A DNA stretch of 64,000 nt. Source: Bacteroidota bacterium. GTDB taxonomy: Bacteria > Bacteroidota > JABWAT01. Each line of letters opens with the position of its first letter. The stretch's first letter is position 1. A program made the translations under genes and the position numbers. This document shows, piece by piece, positions 51,263 through 60,123 of this stretch. Location: the NCBI GenBank assembly GCA_013360915.1, contig JABWAT010000003.1, positions 140,840 through 204,839 on the forward strand, in the 5' to 3' direction. The notes beneath the pieces were generated by a model. That model was not told the DNA's origin and did no database searches. It worked only from the letters and a program-made list of their open reading frames with translations.

Positions 51263-53272
51263 CTATTCCCCGATCACCCTGACCGATTCAATACGATCCC
51301 CCGGTTCCAATTCATCTGCAACACTCAATCCGGATACCACTTCCGCCCAGATGGTGTAACGTCCGTCCAGATGGGGAGTTGGTGAATGAATGATGAAAAA
51401 CTGACACCCTTCTGTATCCTTCCCGGCCGAAGCCATTCCAACCTTTCCGGCCTGTGAATAGCGGATCTGGCTGAATTCGCTTCTGAGTACAAATCCCGGA
51501 CCACCCGAGCCATCCCCGCGCGGATCTCCGCCCTGTATCACGAAATCCGGAACCAGACGATGGAAATAAATCCCGTTGAAAAATCCGGTACGGACCAGTC
51601 GCAGCATGGCCAGAACGGTCATGGGGGCCTCCTCGGGAAGCAGTTTCATCCGGATGGTTCCTTTCGATGTCTTCCAGTCGAGGAACAGTGGTTTTTGCAA
51701 ACCAGTCAGACCCGCAAGATCAACGGCCGGCATGGCCTGCTGCAGCGGACGAGGTCCCGGCTTCTGATTCAAAGCTTCACGGGCCGCCCTGGCAACAACC
51801 GGTGAAGAATGAGACGTCCAACGGGTCAGCAAGTCGGCGGCAGCAGGGGTTCCGAGCTGGCGGGTGAGTGAGATCAGTCCCAGCAACGCCTCAACCCCAT
51901 CGGCGGAGTTGGTTTTATCGAAGCAGGATCCGATGTCCGGTTCAAGTCCCTCGTAGCGGAAGGCGGGGTTGGTGAGCAGGTCCGATGCAAAAGATACCAG
52001 GGACAGGTCGGCCGTGGCCAACCAGGATCGCAGCATGGCCCGGATGGTCAGGGTATCCACCTGGCCTTTCCGGATCTGATCGGTGAGAATCTGAGCGGCC
52101 GGGGTGCGGATTGCCGGATCGGAGGCCCTGGTAAGTTCCGTCAGACGCGCTGTTGATCCCGGCACCGGAAGATAGCCGAGAAGAACGGCCTGAAACCCTC
52201 TTAGAAACGGATTCGGAAGCGTGGATAGCCTGCCGATCAGTGAATCGGGACCGTGACCAAACTGGCAGGCGGTGATCATCCATTCAATATCCCGGTATCC
52301 GGGAACCGGCGACGAAAGCGCCATCCGTTCATAAACCACCGACCGTAGCCGTCTCCAGGCATCCGAGGTCACTTTTGTGCTGTCGGTGGTCCTCAGGGTT
52401 TGTGCCAGCGATACCTGAACCCATGAAGTCGGGAAAAGGGTCAGACGTTTCAGCCGCTCGGCATCTGAGATATCAAGAAAGGCGGCTTTTGAAAGCAACA
52501 CCCTGGCTGCTGCCTGCAAAACACCGGGATCGGTCTCGGTGGTGATCAGCCGTCTGGCGGCTGCAAGACCGGTGGAATCGGGGAACCGCCGGAACACCTG
52601 AATGGCCCGGTTCCGGTTCAGCGGGTCGGCATCGTAGGTCCACGGTTCGAGAGTGGCAGCCAGCGAGGCATCGGGCAACGGACTGCGGATTCCTCTGGAA
52701 AGTGCATAAAGCACCATGGAGTGATCGGAAGGGGAGAGAGACATTCTGAGCAGAAGGTTTCCGTCGGCAATCTGAACCGGAGCCAACGGACCCCGGGTGG
52801 CCATCCGGAAAAGAACACGGGCATGCAGCGCGGGATCGGTCAGCAAGGCGGAATCCCGCAGGGCCAGATAAAGCCTCTGGGTGATGACCTGACCGATCGC
52901 CAACCCCAGTTCCGCCCGTGAAACGGGATGGGAATCGTTCCTGAGAGCTTCAATCATGGGAATTAGTGCAGAAGAATCCCCGGTCTGCCCAGCCGCCAGA
53001 TAGGCCATCCCCCGCACATCGGCTGAAGGATCCTGAAACAGGTCGGTCACCAGCGCCAGATCACCTCGGTTCTGAACCGAGGCCAGGGCCTGCAGAGCCC
53101 GCCGGCGGATCAATGAATCGGAATCACTTAAATACGGGAGAAAGGTGTGCCCCGGTGACCGCAAGTCCTGATGCCGGATAATGGATTGAATCCGGTAATC
53201 GGTCAGTGGAATCTGGCCCTGTCCGGCCCACCACCAACCCGTCAGAACACACAGACTAATAAGAAACTTCAT
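51263..53272 (-). CDS. HEAT-repeat protein fused to cyclophilin PPIase
   Basis: A 669-residue exported protein (signal 1-17). Residues about 25-500 are helical HEAT-like repeats (SLIRRRALQALASVQNRGDLALVTDLF; DVRGMAYLAAGQTGDSSALIPMI). The C-terminal 160 residues are a cyclophilin-type peptidyl-prolyl isomerase with TSKGTIRMKLLPEEAPMTV, IYFHRLVPDFVIQGGDP, VGMASAGKDTEGCQFFIIH and HLDGRYTIWAEVVSG; the catalytic Arg is in FHR. The HEAT part may bind clients in the periplasm. ATG 53272 (MKFLISLC) is chosen because the signal peptide starts there and GGAAAGGGACC precedes it. It overlaps the S4 gene by 17 bp. Confidence 0.88.
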   Translation of the reverse strand: MKFLISLCVLTGWWWAGQGQIPLTDYRIQSIIRHQDLRSPGHTFLPYLSDSDSLIRRRALQALASVQNRGDLALVTDLFQDPSADVRGMAYLAAGQTGDSSALIPMIEALRNDSHPVSRAELGLAIGQVITQRLYLALRDSALLTDPALHARVLFRMATRGPLAPVQIADGNLLLRMSLSPSDHSMVLYALSRGIRSPLPDASLAATLEPWTYDADPLNRNRAIQVFRRFPDSTGLAAARRLITTETDPGVLQAAARVLLSKAAFLDISDAERLKRLTLFPTSWVQVSLAQTLRTTDSTKVTSDAWRRLRSVVYERMALSSPVPGYRDIEWMITACQFGHGPDSLIGRLSTLPNPFLRGFQAVLLGYLPVPGSTARLTELTRASDPAIRTPAAQILTDQIRKGQVDTLTIRAMLRSWLATADLSLVSFASDLLTNPAFRYEGLEPDIGSCFDKTNSADGVEALLGLISLTRQLGTPAAADLLTRWTSHSSPVVARAAREALNQKPGPRPLQQAMPAVDLAGLTGLQKPLFLDWKTSKGTIRMKLLPEEAPMTVLAMLRLVRTGFFNGIYFHRLVPDFVIQGGDPRGDGSGGPGFVLRSEFSQIRYSQAGKVGMASAGKDTEGCQFFIIHSPTPHLDGRYTIWAEVVSGLSVADELEPGDRIESVRVIGE

Positions 53273-53474
53273 ACGGTCCCTTTCCATCAATCATCAGTTG
53301 GTCTCCCTTGTTTAACCGCTTGCCGCGTCTGGTTTCGGTTTCACCGTTCAGCAGAACGTATCCGCCCTGAATGAGAATTTTCGCCTCTCCGCCACTCGAG
53401 ACCAACTGCATGAATTTCATGTACTGCTGCAATGTGGGGCGGTTGTCATGTGTGTTTTTTCCGGGTGTATTCAT
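53256..53474 (-). CDS. S4-domain RNA-binding protein, YbcJ/YaaA-like
   Basis: A 72-residue protein that is just an S4 RNA-binding fold: LQQYMKFMQLVSSGGEAKILIQGGYVLLNGETETRRGKRLNKGDQLMI. The alpha-L hairpin and basic TRRGKRL are the RNA-contact residues. Stand-alone S4 proteins of this kind are associated with ribosome or rRNA maturation, but their roles are poorly known. Its 3' end overlaps the HEAT-cyclophilin start, so they are cotranscribed from the promoter at 53485-53516. Confidence 0.9.
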   Translation of the reverse strand: MNTPGKNTHDNRPTLQQYMKFMQLVSSGGEAKILIQGGYVLLNGETETRRGKRLNKGDQLMIDGKGPYEVSY

Positions 53475-53484
53475 AATCTTCAGA

Positions 53485-53516
53485 TAAACTTAGTATTTTA
53501 AACATCAGCGTGTCAA
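53485..53516 (-). promoter_or_regulatory. Putative promoter of S4/cyclophilin operon
   Basis: Minus-strand TTGACA (53516-53511) is followed by TAAGTTTA (53492-53485); the gap between TTG and the -7 box is 21 nt. This is close to TTG-N19-21-TAnnTTTG with the last base off. The -7 box ends 10 bp from the S4 start codon, so the leader would be very short. Confidence 0.35.
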
Positions 53517-53546
53517 TCAAACCGGACTCATTCAGGACTATTCATC

Positions 53547-55130
53547 ATGGATTTTCAACTCGACCTGATCATTATTATCGGATACATGCTGTTGGTGCTG
53601 GCCATTGGATTGTGGGTCGGACGGAAGGAAAAAACCTCTGCCGACTATTTCCTGGCCGGCCGGTCCTCTCCATGGTGGGCCATCGGGGCCTCTCTTTTTG
53701 CAGCCAATATCTCCTCTGAACATTTTATCGGACTGGCCGGGGCCGGGGCTCATTCCGGACTGGCTGTCGGACATTTTGAATGGCTGGCCAGTCTGATTCT
53801 GCTGCTGCTTGCCTGGGTCTTTGTTCCGTTTTATCTGAGCTCGAAGGTTTTTACAGTCCCTGAATTTCTCGAAAAACGGTTCGATTCCCGTTCCCGGACC
53901 TACCTCGCCACCGTTTCCATCATTGGCTATGTCCTTACCAAAATTTCAGTCACCCTGTATGCCGGCGGAATTGTTCTGAAATACGTCTTCGGCTGGGATA
54001 TGATGATGGCTGCCATCATTCTGGTGGTCGTGACGGGAATTTATACAGTTCTGGGCGGATTAAAGTCGGTCATTTACACCGATGTGGTTCAGACCGTGAT
54101 GCTGATCGCCGGGGCCGCCCTGCTGACCACCCTTGGCCTGATTCAGGTAGGTGGCTGGTCTGGTCTGGAATCCCGCCTGGATGCCTCCTTTTTTGACATG
54201 TGGAAACCGCTCGAAGATCCTGACTTCCCGTGGACGGGTATCCTGTTCGGAGCGCCGATTCTGGGAATCTGGTACTGGTGCTCCGATCAGTTCATCGTGC
54301 AAAGGGTGCTGAGCGCAAACAACATCCCCATTGCACAGCGCGGAGCCATCATGGCAGGTTTTCTGAAACTGTTGCCGGTTTTCATTCTGGTCCTTCCCGG
54401 TCTGATTGCCCGTGCACTGAATCCGACCATCGATGGTGATACGGCCTATCCGTGGCTGGTAAAGGAATTGCTTCCTGTTGGCCTCCGCGGATTGGTAATG
54501 GCTGCCCTGCTGGCTGCCCTTATGTCGTCCCTGGCCAGCTGCTTCAATTCAGCCTCCACGTTGTTTACCATCGACTTTTATAAGCGGATCCGCCCGGATG
54601 CACCCGAGAAAAAACTGATTCTGGTGGGAAGACTGGCCACAGTGGCCCTGGTCGGACTGGGGATTCTGTGGGTTCCGCTGATTCCCTATATTTCAAGCAA
54701 GGTGTATATCTATCTGCAAAGCGTGCAGGCGTATATTTCGCCTCCCATTGCGGCCGTTTTCCTGATCGGAATTTTCTGGCCCCGGTCGAACGCATCGGGT
54801 GCATTTGCCGCCCTGCTGACTGGTCTGGTGGTAGGTTTTGCCCGTCTGATTCTTGAATTGCTGCAGCCGGATCTGGGTATGTTCAACGGATTCATCACCA
54901 TGAACTTCCTGCACTTTGCCGTGATGCTGTTTGTGCTCAGCTCCGGGGTGCTCGTTCTGGTCTCGCTGGCTACTGCCAAACCTGATCCGAAGGTAATCGG
55001 GTCGCTCACCTGGGCAGGCCGGAGTCAGGATCGGGTGACGCTAACGCGGGGATTGCCCGAAACCACCAACATAGTCATGTCGGTGGTTCTGGTTCTGCTG
55101 GTTCTGATCGGGTGGTTCTGGTTCAGCTGA
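53547..55130 (+). CDS. Sodium:solute symporter (SSS/SGLT type)
   Basis: A 527-residue inner-membrane protein with about 14 hydrophobic segments. KEKTSADYFLAGRSSPWWAIGASLFAANISSEHFIGLAGAGA (about 28-69) is the sugar-type SSS motif holding the sodium-site region, and GGLKSVIYTDVVQT lies in helix 5-6. The late ASCFNSASTLFTIDFYKRIRP matches the SGLT branch (vSGLT-like), suggesting sugar or inositol uptake driven by sodium. Substrate not certain. Convergent with the DUF1015 gene; the stops are 2 bp apart. Confidence 0.92.
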   Translation: MDFQLDLIIIIGYMLLVLAIGLWVGRKEKTSADYFLAGRSSPWWAIGASLFAANISSEHFIGLAGAGAHSGLAVGHFEWLASLILLLLAWVFVPFYLSSKVFTVPEFLEKRFDSRSRTYLATVSIIGYVLTKISVTLYAGGIVLKYVFGWDMMMAAIILVVVTGIYTVLGGLKSVIYTDVVQTVMLIAGAALLTTLGLIQVGGWSGLESRLDASFFDMWKPLEDPDFPWTGILFGAPILGIWYWCSDQFIVQRVLSANNIPIAQRGAIMAGFLKLLPVFILVLPGLIARALNPTIDGDTAYPWLVKELLPVGLRGLVMAALLAALMSSLASCFNSASTLFTIDFYKRIRPDAPEKKLILVGRLATVALVGLGILWVPLIPYISSKVYIYLQSVQAYISPPIAAVFLIGIFWPRSNASGAFAALLTGLVVGFARLILELLQPDLGMFNGFITMNFLHFAVMLFVLSSGVLVLVSLATAKPDPKVIGSLTWAGRSQDRVTLTRGLPETTNIVMSVVLVLLVLIGWFWFS

Positions 55131-55132
55131 TT

Positions 55133-56422
55133 CTAGCGGCCGTTCAGATCATGGAATACGATTCCAGTGATCACCTTCGGATAGAAAAAGGTTGATTTCT
55201 GGGGCATCACGTGCCCCGAATTACAGACATTCACAACGCTCGAAACCGGGGTCGGGTTCATCAGAAAGGCCATCTCGGCTTTTCCGTTTCGGATCATGCC
55301 CACCGATTCATCCCAATCCTTTGAATAAATCAGGTTGGTTTGCATGTCCTGCGCCTCCTGAGTGATTCCGAGATATTTCCGCAGAATAATCTGGTGCAGG
55401 ACACTGACATCCAGTTCCTTCAGATCGGTGGGCAGGTTCTGATCCTCGAAATGTGAAAAATCTCCGCGGAATTCCAGGCCCGAAAACCGAAGGGTCTCTC
55501 CCTTTGCTGGCTGAACCAGTCCAAACCGGCCGGTCTTCCGCTGCCTGATAAATCCCTTCAGATCATTTTCAGATCCGAATTCATAAACGGCAAACGCTTC
55601 CTCAAGCCGACCGGCCAGCGATGTGATCACCGGAACCGGCAGGCTGTGGACCAGCCGGTGAGTGGGGTAGACGACCAGATCGGGATCATCCATGTTGGTA
55701 AAATACGCCATCACAAAATTGTAGGCTTCCGATCCGGTGTGAGCAGGATTGGCCGAAGCCCGTTCCTCCGCATAAGCCAGCGCGGTTTCATACCGGTGAT
55801 GACCATCGGCAATGTACAATTTCTGGTCGGTGAAGTAGGCCTGAATCCGGTCCAGAACCGCCGCATTCTTCAGGCGCCAGATCCGGTTGGTGGTTCCCTG
55901 ATAGTCCACCACCTCCATAAACGGAAGATCATCGCGTGTCTCCGACATCCATTCATCGAGAGAAAGGGACGGATCACGGTACAGTACGAAGATGGGCGAA
56001 AAGTTGGCGGCGGTTTTTCTGAACAGATTCAGCCGGTCCGATTTGGCCTTGGGAAGGGTTCGTTCATGAGGCATCACCACCTGAGCAGAGAAAGGTTCGG
56101 TCTTCAGCCTGGCAATAAAACCTTTTCTGGTGACTTCCTTTCCGTCCTTAGTGGTGAAAGTCTGATCGTACAGGTAAATGGCCGGTCGCTCGTCCGTCAG
56201 CAAGACCTGCTGCTGACGCCACTGGGTCCAACGCTCGGCAGCGATGTCGTACCGGTTTTCCTCCATGGGCAGTTCCAGGCGGATGGCGTTCTGCGGATGC
56301 CGGTCATACAGGGACTGGTGAAGGGTCGGATTGACCACGTCATACGGGGGACAGGTGATTGCTTCATAATCCACACGGATCGGATTGTATACGACTCCGC
56401 GGAAAGGTTGAACGATGGCCAT
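55133..56422 (-). CDS. DUF1015 family protein
   Basis: A 429-residue DUF1015 protein. Family signatures are YDVVNPTLHQSLYDRHPQNAIRLELP (about 26-51), MPHERTLPKAKSDRLNLFRKT, and the YIADGHHRYETALAYAEER motif (about 200-218), which resembles the ParB-like catalytic pocket of the archaeal ADP-dependent serine kinase SerK. The archaeal relative phosphorylates free serine, but bacterial members are untested. The ATG has a strong AAGGAGG site 5 nt upstream. It is divergent from dps with 153 bp between starts. Confidence 0.88.
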   Translation of the reverse strand: MAIVQPFRGVVYNPIRVDYEAITCPPYDVVNPTLHQSLYDRHPQNAIRLELPMEENRYDIAAERWTQWRQQQVLLTDERPAIYLYDQTFTTKDGKEVTRKGFIARLKTEPFSAQVVMPHERTLPKAKSDRLNLFRKTAANFSPIFVLYRDPSLSLDEWMSETRDDLPFMEVVDYQGTTNRIWRLKNAAVLDRIQAYFTDQKLYIADGHHRYETALAYAEERASANPAHTGSEAYNFVMAYFTNMDDPDLVVYPTHRLVHSLPVPVITSLAGRLEEAFAVYEFGSENDLKGFIRQRKTGRFGLVQPAKGETLRFSGLEFRGDFSHFEDQNLPTDLKELDVSVLHQIILRKYLGITQEAQDMQTNLIYSKDWDESVGMIRNGKAEMAFLMNPTPVSSVVNVCNSGHVMPQKSTFFYPKVITGIVFHDLNGR

Positions 56423-56495
56423 GTTTCCTCCTTCAATTTTTCATAAATTTAACGATAGAAACGTCCGGTTCATAAATAACCGGGTCACATAGAAA

Positions 56496-56535
56496 TTGCC
56501 AATAAGGGCAATACATAATATAGATTTTCTATATT
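56496..56535 (+). promoter_or_regulatory. dps promoter with palindromic operator over the -10
   Basis: TTGCCA (56496-56501) and TATAGA (56519-56524) are spaced 17 bp. A perfect 19-bp palindrome AATATAGATTTTCTATATT (56517-56535) covers the -10 and start site, the position expected for a repressor. Its A/T-rich inverted-repeat form recalls PerR/Fur-type boxes but is not an exact match to either. An AAGGAG ribosome site follows 6 nt before the dps ATG. Confidence 0.55.
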
Positions 56536-56575
56536 GTCGAATCTTTCCGACCTTTGAAGAAAAAAGGAGCACATC

Positions 56576-57058
56576 ATGGCCAGGCAAACAACCACCAACG
56601 CAATCGGTCTGGATAAGGCAAAAAGTGAAAAACTGATCAGCAGTCTGAATGATCTGCTGGCCGCCTACCAGGTTATCTATATGAATACGCGGGGCTTTCA
56701 CTGGAATGTGAAGGGTCCTCAGTTCTTCGAACTGCACCTGAAGTTTGAGGAATTGTACAATGCTCACCTGCTCAAAGTCGATGAAGTGGCCGAGCGGATC
56801 CTGACGCTGGGCGGCGTTCCGATTCACACATTTTCCGACGCTGTGAAATTGTCGGGTGTCAAGGAATCCAGAGGAATCTCTGATGGTCAGAAGGCGGTAA
56901 AAATCAGTCTGGAAGGTCTTTCCTGGCTGATCAGTCACCAGCGTGATCTGCAGAAAATGGCTCAGGATGCAGGAGATGAGGGAACCGCGGCCCTGATGGG
57001 AGATTACATCCGTGAACAGGAAAAACTGGTCTGGATGTACTCGGCTTACCTGAATTAA
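56576..57058 (+). CDS. dps: Dps-family DNA-protection ferritin
   Basis: A 160-residue dodecameric mini-ferritin that oxidises and stores iron and shields DNA in stress or stationary phase. Ferroxidase residues are in place: His in GFHWNVKG (about 41), His and Glu in LHLKFEELYN (about 53-57), Asp and Glu in VDEVAERI (about 66-71). The N-terminal tail (MARQTTTNAIGLDKAKSEK) has a few lysines. It is monocistronic with its own promoter and palindromic operator, and followed by the desaturase gene 63 bp later. Confidence 0.94.
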   Translation: MARQTTTNAIGLDKAKSEKLISSLNDLLAAYQVIYMNTRGFHWNVKGPQFFELHLKFEELYNAHLLKVDEVAERILTLGGVPIHTFSDAVKLSGVKESRGISDGQKAVKISLEGLSWLISHQRDLQKMAQDAGDEGTAALMGDYIREQEKLVWMYSAYLN

Positions 57059-57121
57059 GGGCTTTCCGGAATTAACCGGAGCAGAAACACTGTTCCGGAC
57101 ATCAAACATCAGGATTTCTCC

Positions 57122-58597
57122 ATGTCAAAAGACATTGTCGTCATCGGCGCCGGTTTTGCCGGCTTAACCACCGCAGCACTATTGGGACAGGCTGGCTACC
57201 GGGTAACCCTGCTGGAGAAAAACAGCACGCCCGGCGGCCGGGCCCGTTCCTGGTCCGATCAGGGGTATACGTTTGACATGGGTCCTTCCTGGTATTGGAT
57301 GCCCGAGGTATTTGAAAACCTGTATGCCCGTTTCGGAAAGACGACATCCGATTTCTACGACCTGGTCCGCCTGGATCCCGGCTACCGGGTTTACTTTGGT
57401 GAAAAGGACTTCATTGATGTACCTGCCGGCATGAATGAACTGGAACAGCTGTTCGATCAGCTCGAGCCAGGGTCCGTTCCCCGGTTGCGATCCTTTCTTG
57501 CTCAGGCCGAACAAAAGTACAGGACAGGGATGAGTGATTTTGTCTTCCGTCCCTCGCTTTCCATCACCGAATTCATGGATTTCCGGCTGATCCGTGAGGC
57601 GTTCCGCATTCAGATTTTCAGATCACTCCGCCGGCATGTCAGGGAACTGTTTCACCATCCGCGTCTGATCACCCTGCTCGAGTTTCCGGTGCTGTTTCTG
57701 GGTGCCACTCCTTCGAACACCCCGGCGCTTTACAGCATGATGAATTATGCCGATCTGGTTCTTGGTACCTGGTATCCCATGGGCGGAATGGGAAAAATCG
57801 TGGATGCGCTGGTTCAGCTGTGCCATGAAAACGGAGTGGATATCCGGCTCAATGAACCGGTTCAGAAACTGGAAACCAATGGGAAGACTGTCACTGCTGT
57901 GGTGACCAGTTCGGCCCGATATACCCCGTCTCTGGTCGTGTCTGGAGCCGATTACCATCACACCGATCAGCAATTGCTGCCAGAGGAGTCAGCAGGTTAT
58001 ACACCTTCCTACTGGGAATCCAGAGTGATGTCCCCTTCCAGTTTGTTGTTCTACATCGGTCTGAACCGGAAACTGGATGGGGTGATTCATCATACCCTGT
58101 TTTTTGATGAGTCCTTCGATGCCCATGCCGACGATATTTATACCTCGCCTGCCTGGCCAAAGCGCCCGCTGTTTTACACATCGGCTGCCTCGGTTACCGA
58201 CCCGGCAGTGGCCCCTCCCGGCGGAGAAGCGCTGGTTATTCTGATCCCGCTGGCCCCCGGTCTGCAGGACAGTGAAATGGAAAGAGAACGTCAGTACCAG
58301 ATTGTCATGGATCGGTTCGAAAGTCTGACCGGGCAGAAAATCAGAGATCATGTGGTCACAAAACGCAGCTATGCCATGACGGACTTTTCGCGGGATTATC
58401 ATTCCTTCAAAGGAAATGCCTACGGATTGGCTAACACCCTCTCCCAAACGGCCATTTTGAAGCCCAGACTCCGGTCGGCAAAGCTCAGAAATCTCTTTTT
58501 CACCGGCCAGCTGACGGTTCCGGGACCCGGTGTGCCTCCCAGCCTGATTTCGGGGCAGGTGGTGGCCGGTCTGATAGAAAAAGAATACCCGATCTGA
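57122..58597 (+). CDS. CrtI-type carotenoid/phytoene desaturase
   Basis: A 491-residue FAD enzyme. The N-terminal dinucleotide motif IVVIGAGFAGLTTAALLGQAG with VTLLEKNSTPGGRARSW (about 4-40), the DMGPSWYWMPEVFE segment, and the C-terminal FFTGQLTVPGPGVPPSLISGQVVAG motif are those of bacterial CrtI-like desaturases. The family includes phytoene desaturases, isomerases and CrtD/CrtNb-type variants, so the exact step is open. It would act on the product of the prenyl synthase at 19.5 kb. No crtB, crtY or crtZ is beside it. Inner-membrane-associated by family. Confidence 0.88.
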   Translation: MSKDIVVIGAGFAGLTTAALLGQAGYRVTLLEKNSTPGGRARSWSDQGYTFDMGPSWYWMPEVFENLYARFGKTTSDFYDLVRLDPGYRVYFGEKDFIDVPAGMNELEQLFDQLEPGSVPRLRSFLAQAEQKYRTGMSDFVFRPSLSITEFMDFRLIREAFRIQIFRSLRRHVRELFHHPRLITLLEFPVLFLGATPSNTPALYSMMNYADLVLGTWYPMGGMGKIVDALVQLCHENGVDIRLNEPVQKLETNGKTVTAVVTSSARYTPSLVVSGADYHHTDQQLLPEESAGYTPSYWESRVMSPSSLLFYIGLNRKLDGVIHHTLFFDESFDAHADDIYTSPAWPKRPLFYTSAASVTDPAVAPPGGEALVILIPLAPGLQDSEMERERQYQIVMDRFESLTGQKIRDHVVTKRSYAMTDFSRDYHSFKGNAYGLANTLSQTAILKPRLRSAKLRNLFFTGQLTVPGPGVPPSLISGQVVAGLIEKEYPI

Positions 58598-58669
58598 TGT
58601 CTTCCGGACCCCTTTTTACCGGTTTGTGCGGATTATTTTGCCCTTTGACCGCATTTAAACAATAACCTA

Positions 58670-58700
58670 TTGCGTCGGTTCAATAATCTGATTAATTTCG
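58670..58700 (+). promoter_or_regulatory. Putative promoter of the tandem SET-domain genes
   Basis: TTG (58670-58672), then 20 nt, then TAATTTCG (58693-58700), one base from TAnnTTTG. Transcription would start near 58707 with a 170-nt leader. The leader contains AGGAGG at 58721 directly before a 21-codon reading frame (58729-58794), whose spacing is too short to be convincing. Confidence 0.4.
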
Positions 58701-58879
58701 GCCCATTAAAAAAGGATTAGAGGAGGCCATGGCCATCCATCTCTGCCGACGACGATTGGTCCGAAGTCAGACTGTTCCGGAGTTTCCGGAATGAGCCCTT
58801 CGTCTGTTTTACAGATAGTCCACTGGATCCTTCCCGGTTTCTTTTTCCTGTTACCTGCCACCCAATTTTCCATTCAGAC

Positions 58880-59539
58880 ATGATACATCCACATACCGAA
58901 CTCCGGTTCATATCACCGGAAGTGGGATATGGCGTTTTTGCCACCCGGTTTATTCCCAGAGGAACCGTTCTCTGGACACTCTGCAGGCTTGACCGGGTTT
59001 TTACTCCGGATGATATTTCGATGCTGCCAGAAAACTATCTCGAAATTCTGGCCCGTTACAGCTATGTGAATTCTGCCGGGAACGTGGTCCTGTGCTGGGA
59101 TTTCGGCCGTTACCTGAACCATTCCTGCAATGCCAACATGCTTCCCCTGAATCATGAGGTTGAGATAGCCATCCGCGATATCCAGTCCGGGGAGGAAATC
59201 ACCTGCGAATACGGAACCTGCAATATTGGCAATGATCTGAACTGTCAGTGCGGATCGGCCGAATGCCGAAGCGTGATCCGGGGAGAAGACGTGCTGACCT
59301 ACAGTTCGGTCTGGCGTGAAAAAGTTCGGGCTGCTATGGCACATTTCCACGAAATTGAACAGCCCCTCCTTCCTTTCATCCGCGAACAGGAACAGTTCCT
59401 CAAGCAGGTGACCGGTGTCGAGGATATTCCCGATCAGGCCGATTTCTACTATGCAGTAAAAATTGCAGCTCCCGGTAACTACCAGCAGGGTCCGTGGCGC
59501 CTGCCAGCCATTACCAACCATTCCAAAACCGGCACATGA
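58880..59539 (+). CDS. SET-domain protein (putative lysine methyltransferase) 1
   Basis: A 219-residue SET-domain protein. GYGVFATRFIPRGTVLW (about 15-31) is the SET-N motif, YLNHSCNANMLP (about 75-86) holds the AdoMet-binding NHSC, and GEEITCEYG (about 101-109) has the catalytic tyrosine. A post-SET cysteine set follows (NCQCGSAECRS), which with the NHSC cysteine can bind zinc. The C-terminal extension is helical. Bacterial SET proteins methylate lysines on unknown substrates. It overlaps the second SET gene by ATGA, so both are cotranslated. Confidence 0.88.
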   Translation: MIHPHTELRFISPEVGYGVFATRFIPRGTVLWTLCRLDRVFTPDDISMLPENYLEILARYSYVNSAGNVVLCWDFGRYLNHSCNANMLPLNHEVEIAIRDIQSGEEITCEYGTCNIGNDLNCQCGSAECRSVIRGEDVLTYSSVWREKVRAAMAHFHEIEQPLLPFIREQEQFLKQVTGVEDIPDQADFYYAVKIAAPGNYQQGPWRLPAITNHSKTGT

Positions 59540-60123
59540 TTCATCCCTCCACCCGGCTACAGTTCATCAGTCAGGCGGTCGGATTCGGGGTCGTGGCCAC
59601 TGAACGGATTCCGAAGGGCACGGTCACATGGGTTCAGGATCCTCTGGATCGGGTGTTCTCCCCTGATGAAATCAGGACCTTGCCCGAAGCGGTCCTGCCT
59701 GGTCTGGATCGCTTTACCTTCAGAAATTCAGAGGGAGACCTGGTGCTGTGCTGGGATACAGCCCGGTACATGAATCATAGCTGCTCGCCGACATGCATGG
59801 GAACCGATTACGGATTTGAGCTGGCGGTCAGAGATATTTTACCCGGCGAGGAACTGTCGGTGGACTATGCCAGTTTTCACATGGCAGAAAACGATGAATT
59901 CCAATGCTTGTGCGGGGCCCCGGGCTGCAGGGGATTCATACTTCAGAAGGATGTGACCGTCCTGGCCGATCAATGGTCCGATCAGTTTCTGAAAGCCTGC
60001 TCGGCTGCAAGGTCGGTTCCGCAACCACTCCTGTCCCTTTTTCCGGCTAACCGGGTTCCCCTGTTTCTTGAAGATCCCTCTTTCAGCTGGCCGGCAGGCC
60101 TTCGGTCAGGTACCGGATCTTAA
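59536..60123 (+). CDS. SET-domain protein (putative lysine methyltransferase) 2
   Basis: A 195-residue paralogue of the preceding protein: same opening (MIHPSTRLQFIS against MIHPHTELRFIS), GFGVVATERIPKGTVTW, YMNHSCSPTCMG, GEELSVDYASFH and post-SET FQCLCGAPGCRG. All AdoMet and zinc motifs are present. ATG 59536 overlaps the stop of copy 1. The two arose by tandem duplication and have since diverged, so they may use different substrates or form a heterodimer. Its last 41 bp overlap, on the opposite strand, the 3' end of the next gene. Confidence 0.88.
   Translation: MIHPSTRLQFISQAVGFGVVATERIPKGTVTWVQDPLDRVFSPDEIRTLPEAVLPGLDRFTFRNSEGDLVLCWDTARYMNHSCSPTCMGTDYGFELAVRDILPGEELSVDYASFHMAENDEFQCLCGAPGCRGFILQKDVTVLADQWSDQFLKACSAARSVPQPLLSLFPANRVPLFLEDPSFSWPAGLRSGTGS

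Noticed and set aside
58729..58794. A 21-codon leader peptide after AGGAGG
   Set aside because: The Shine-Dalgarno to ATG spacing is only 2 nt and the peptide shows no regulatory codon pattern.
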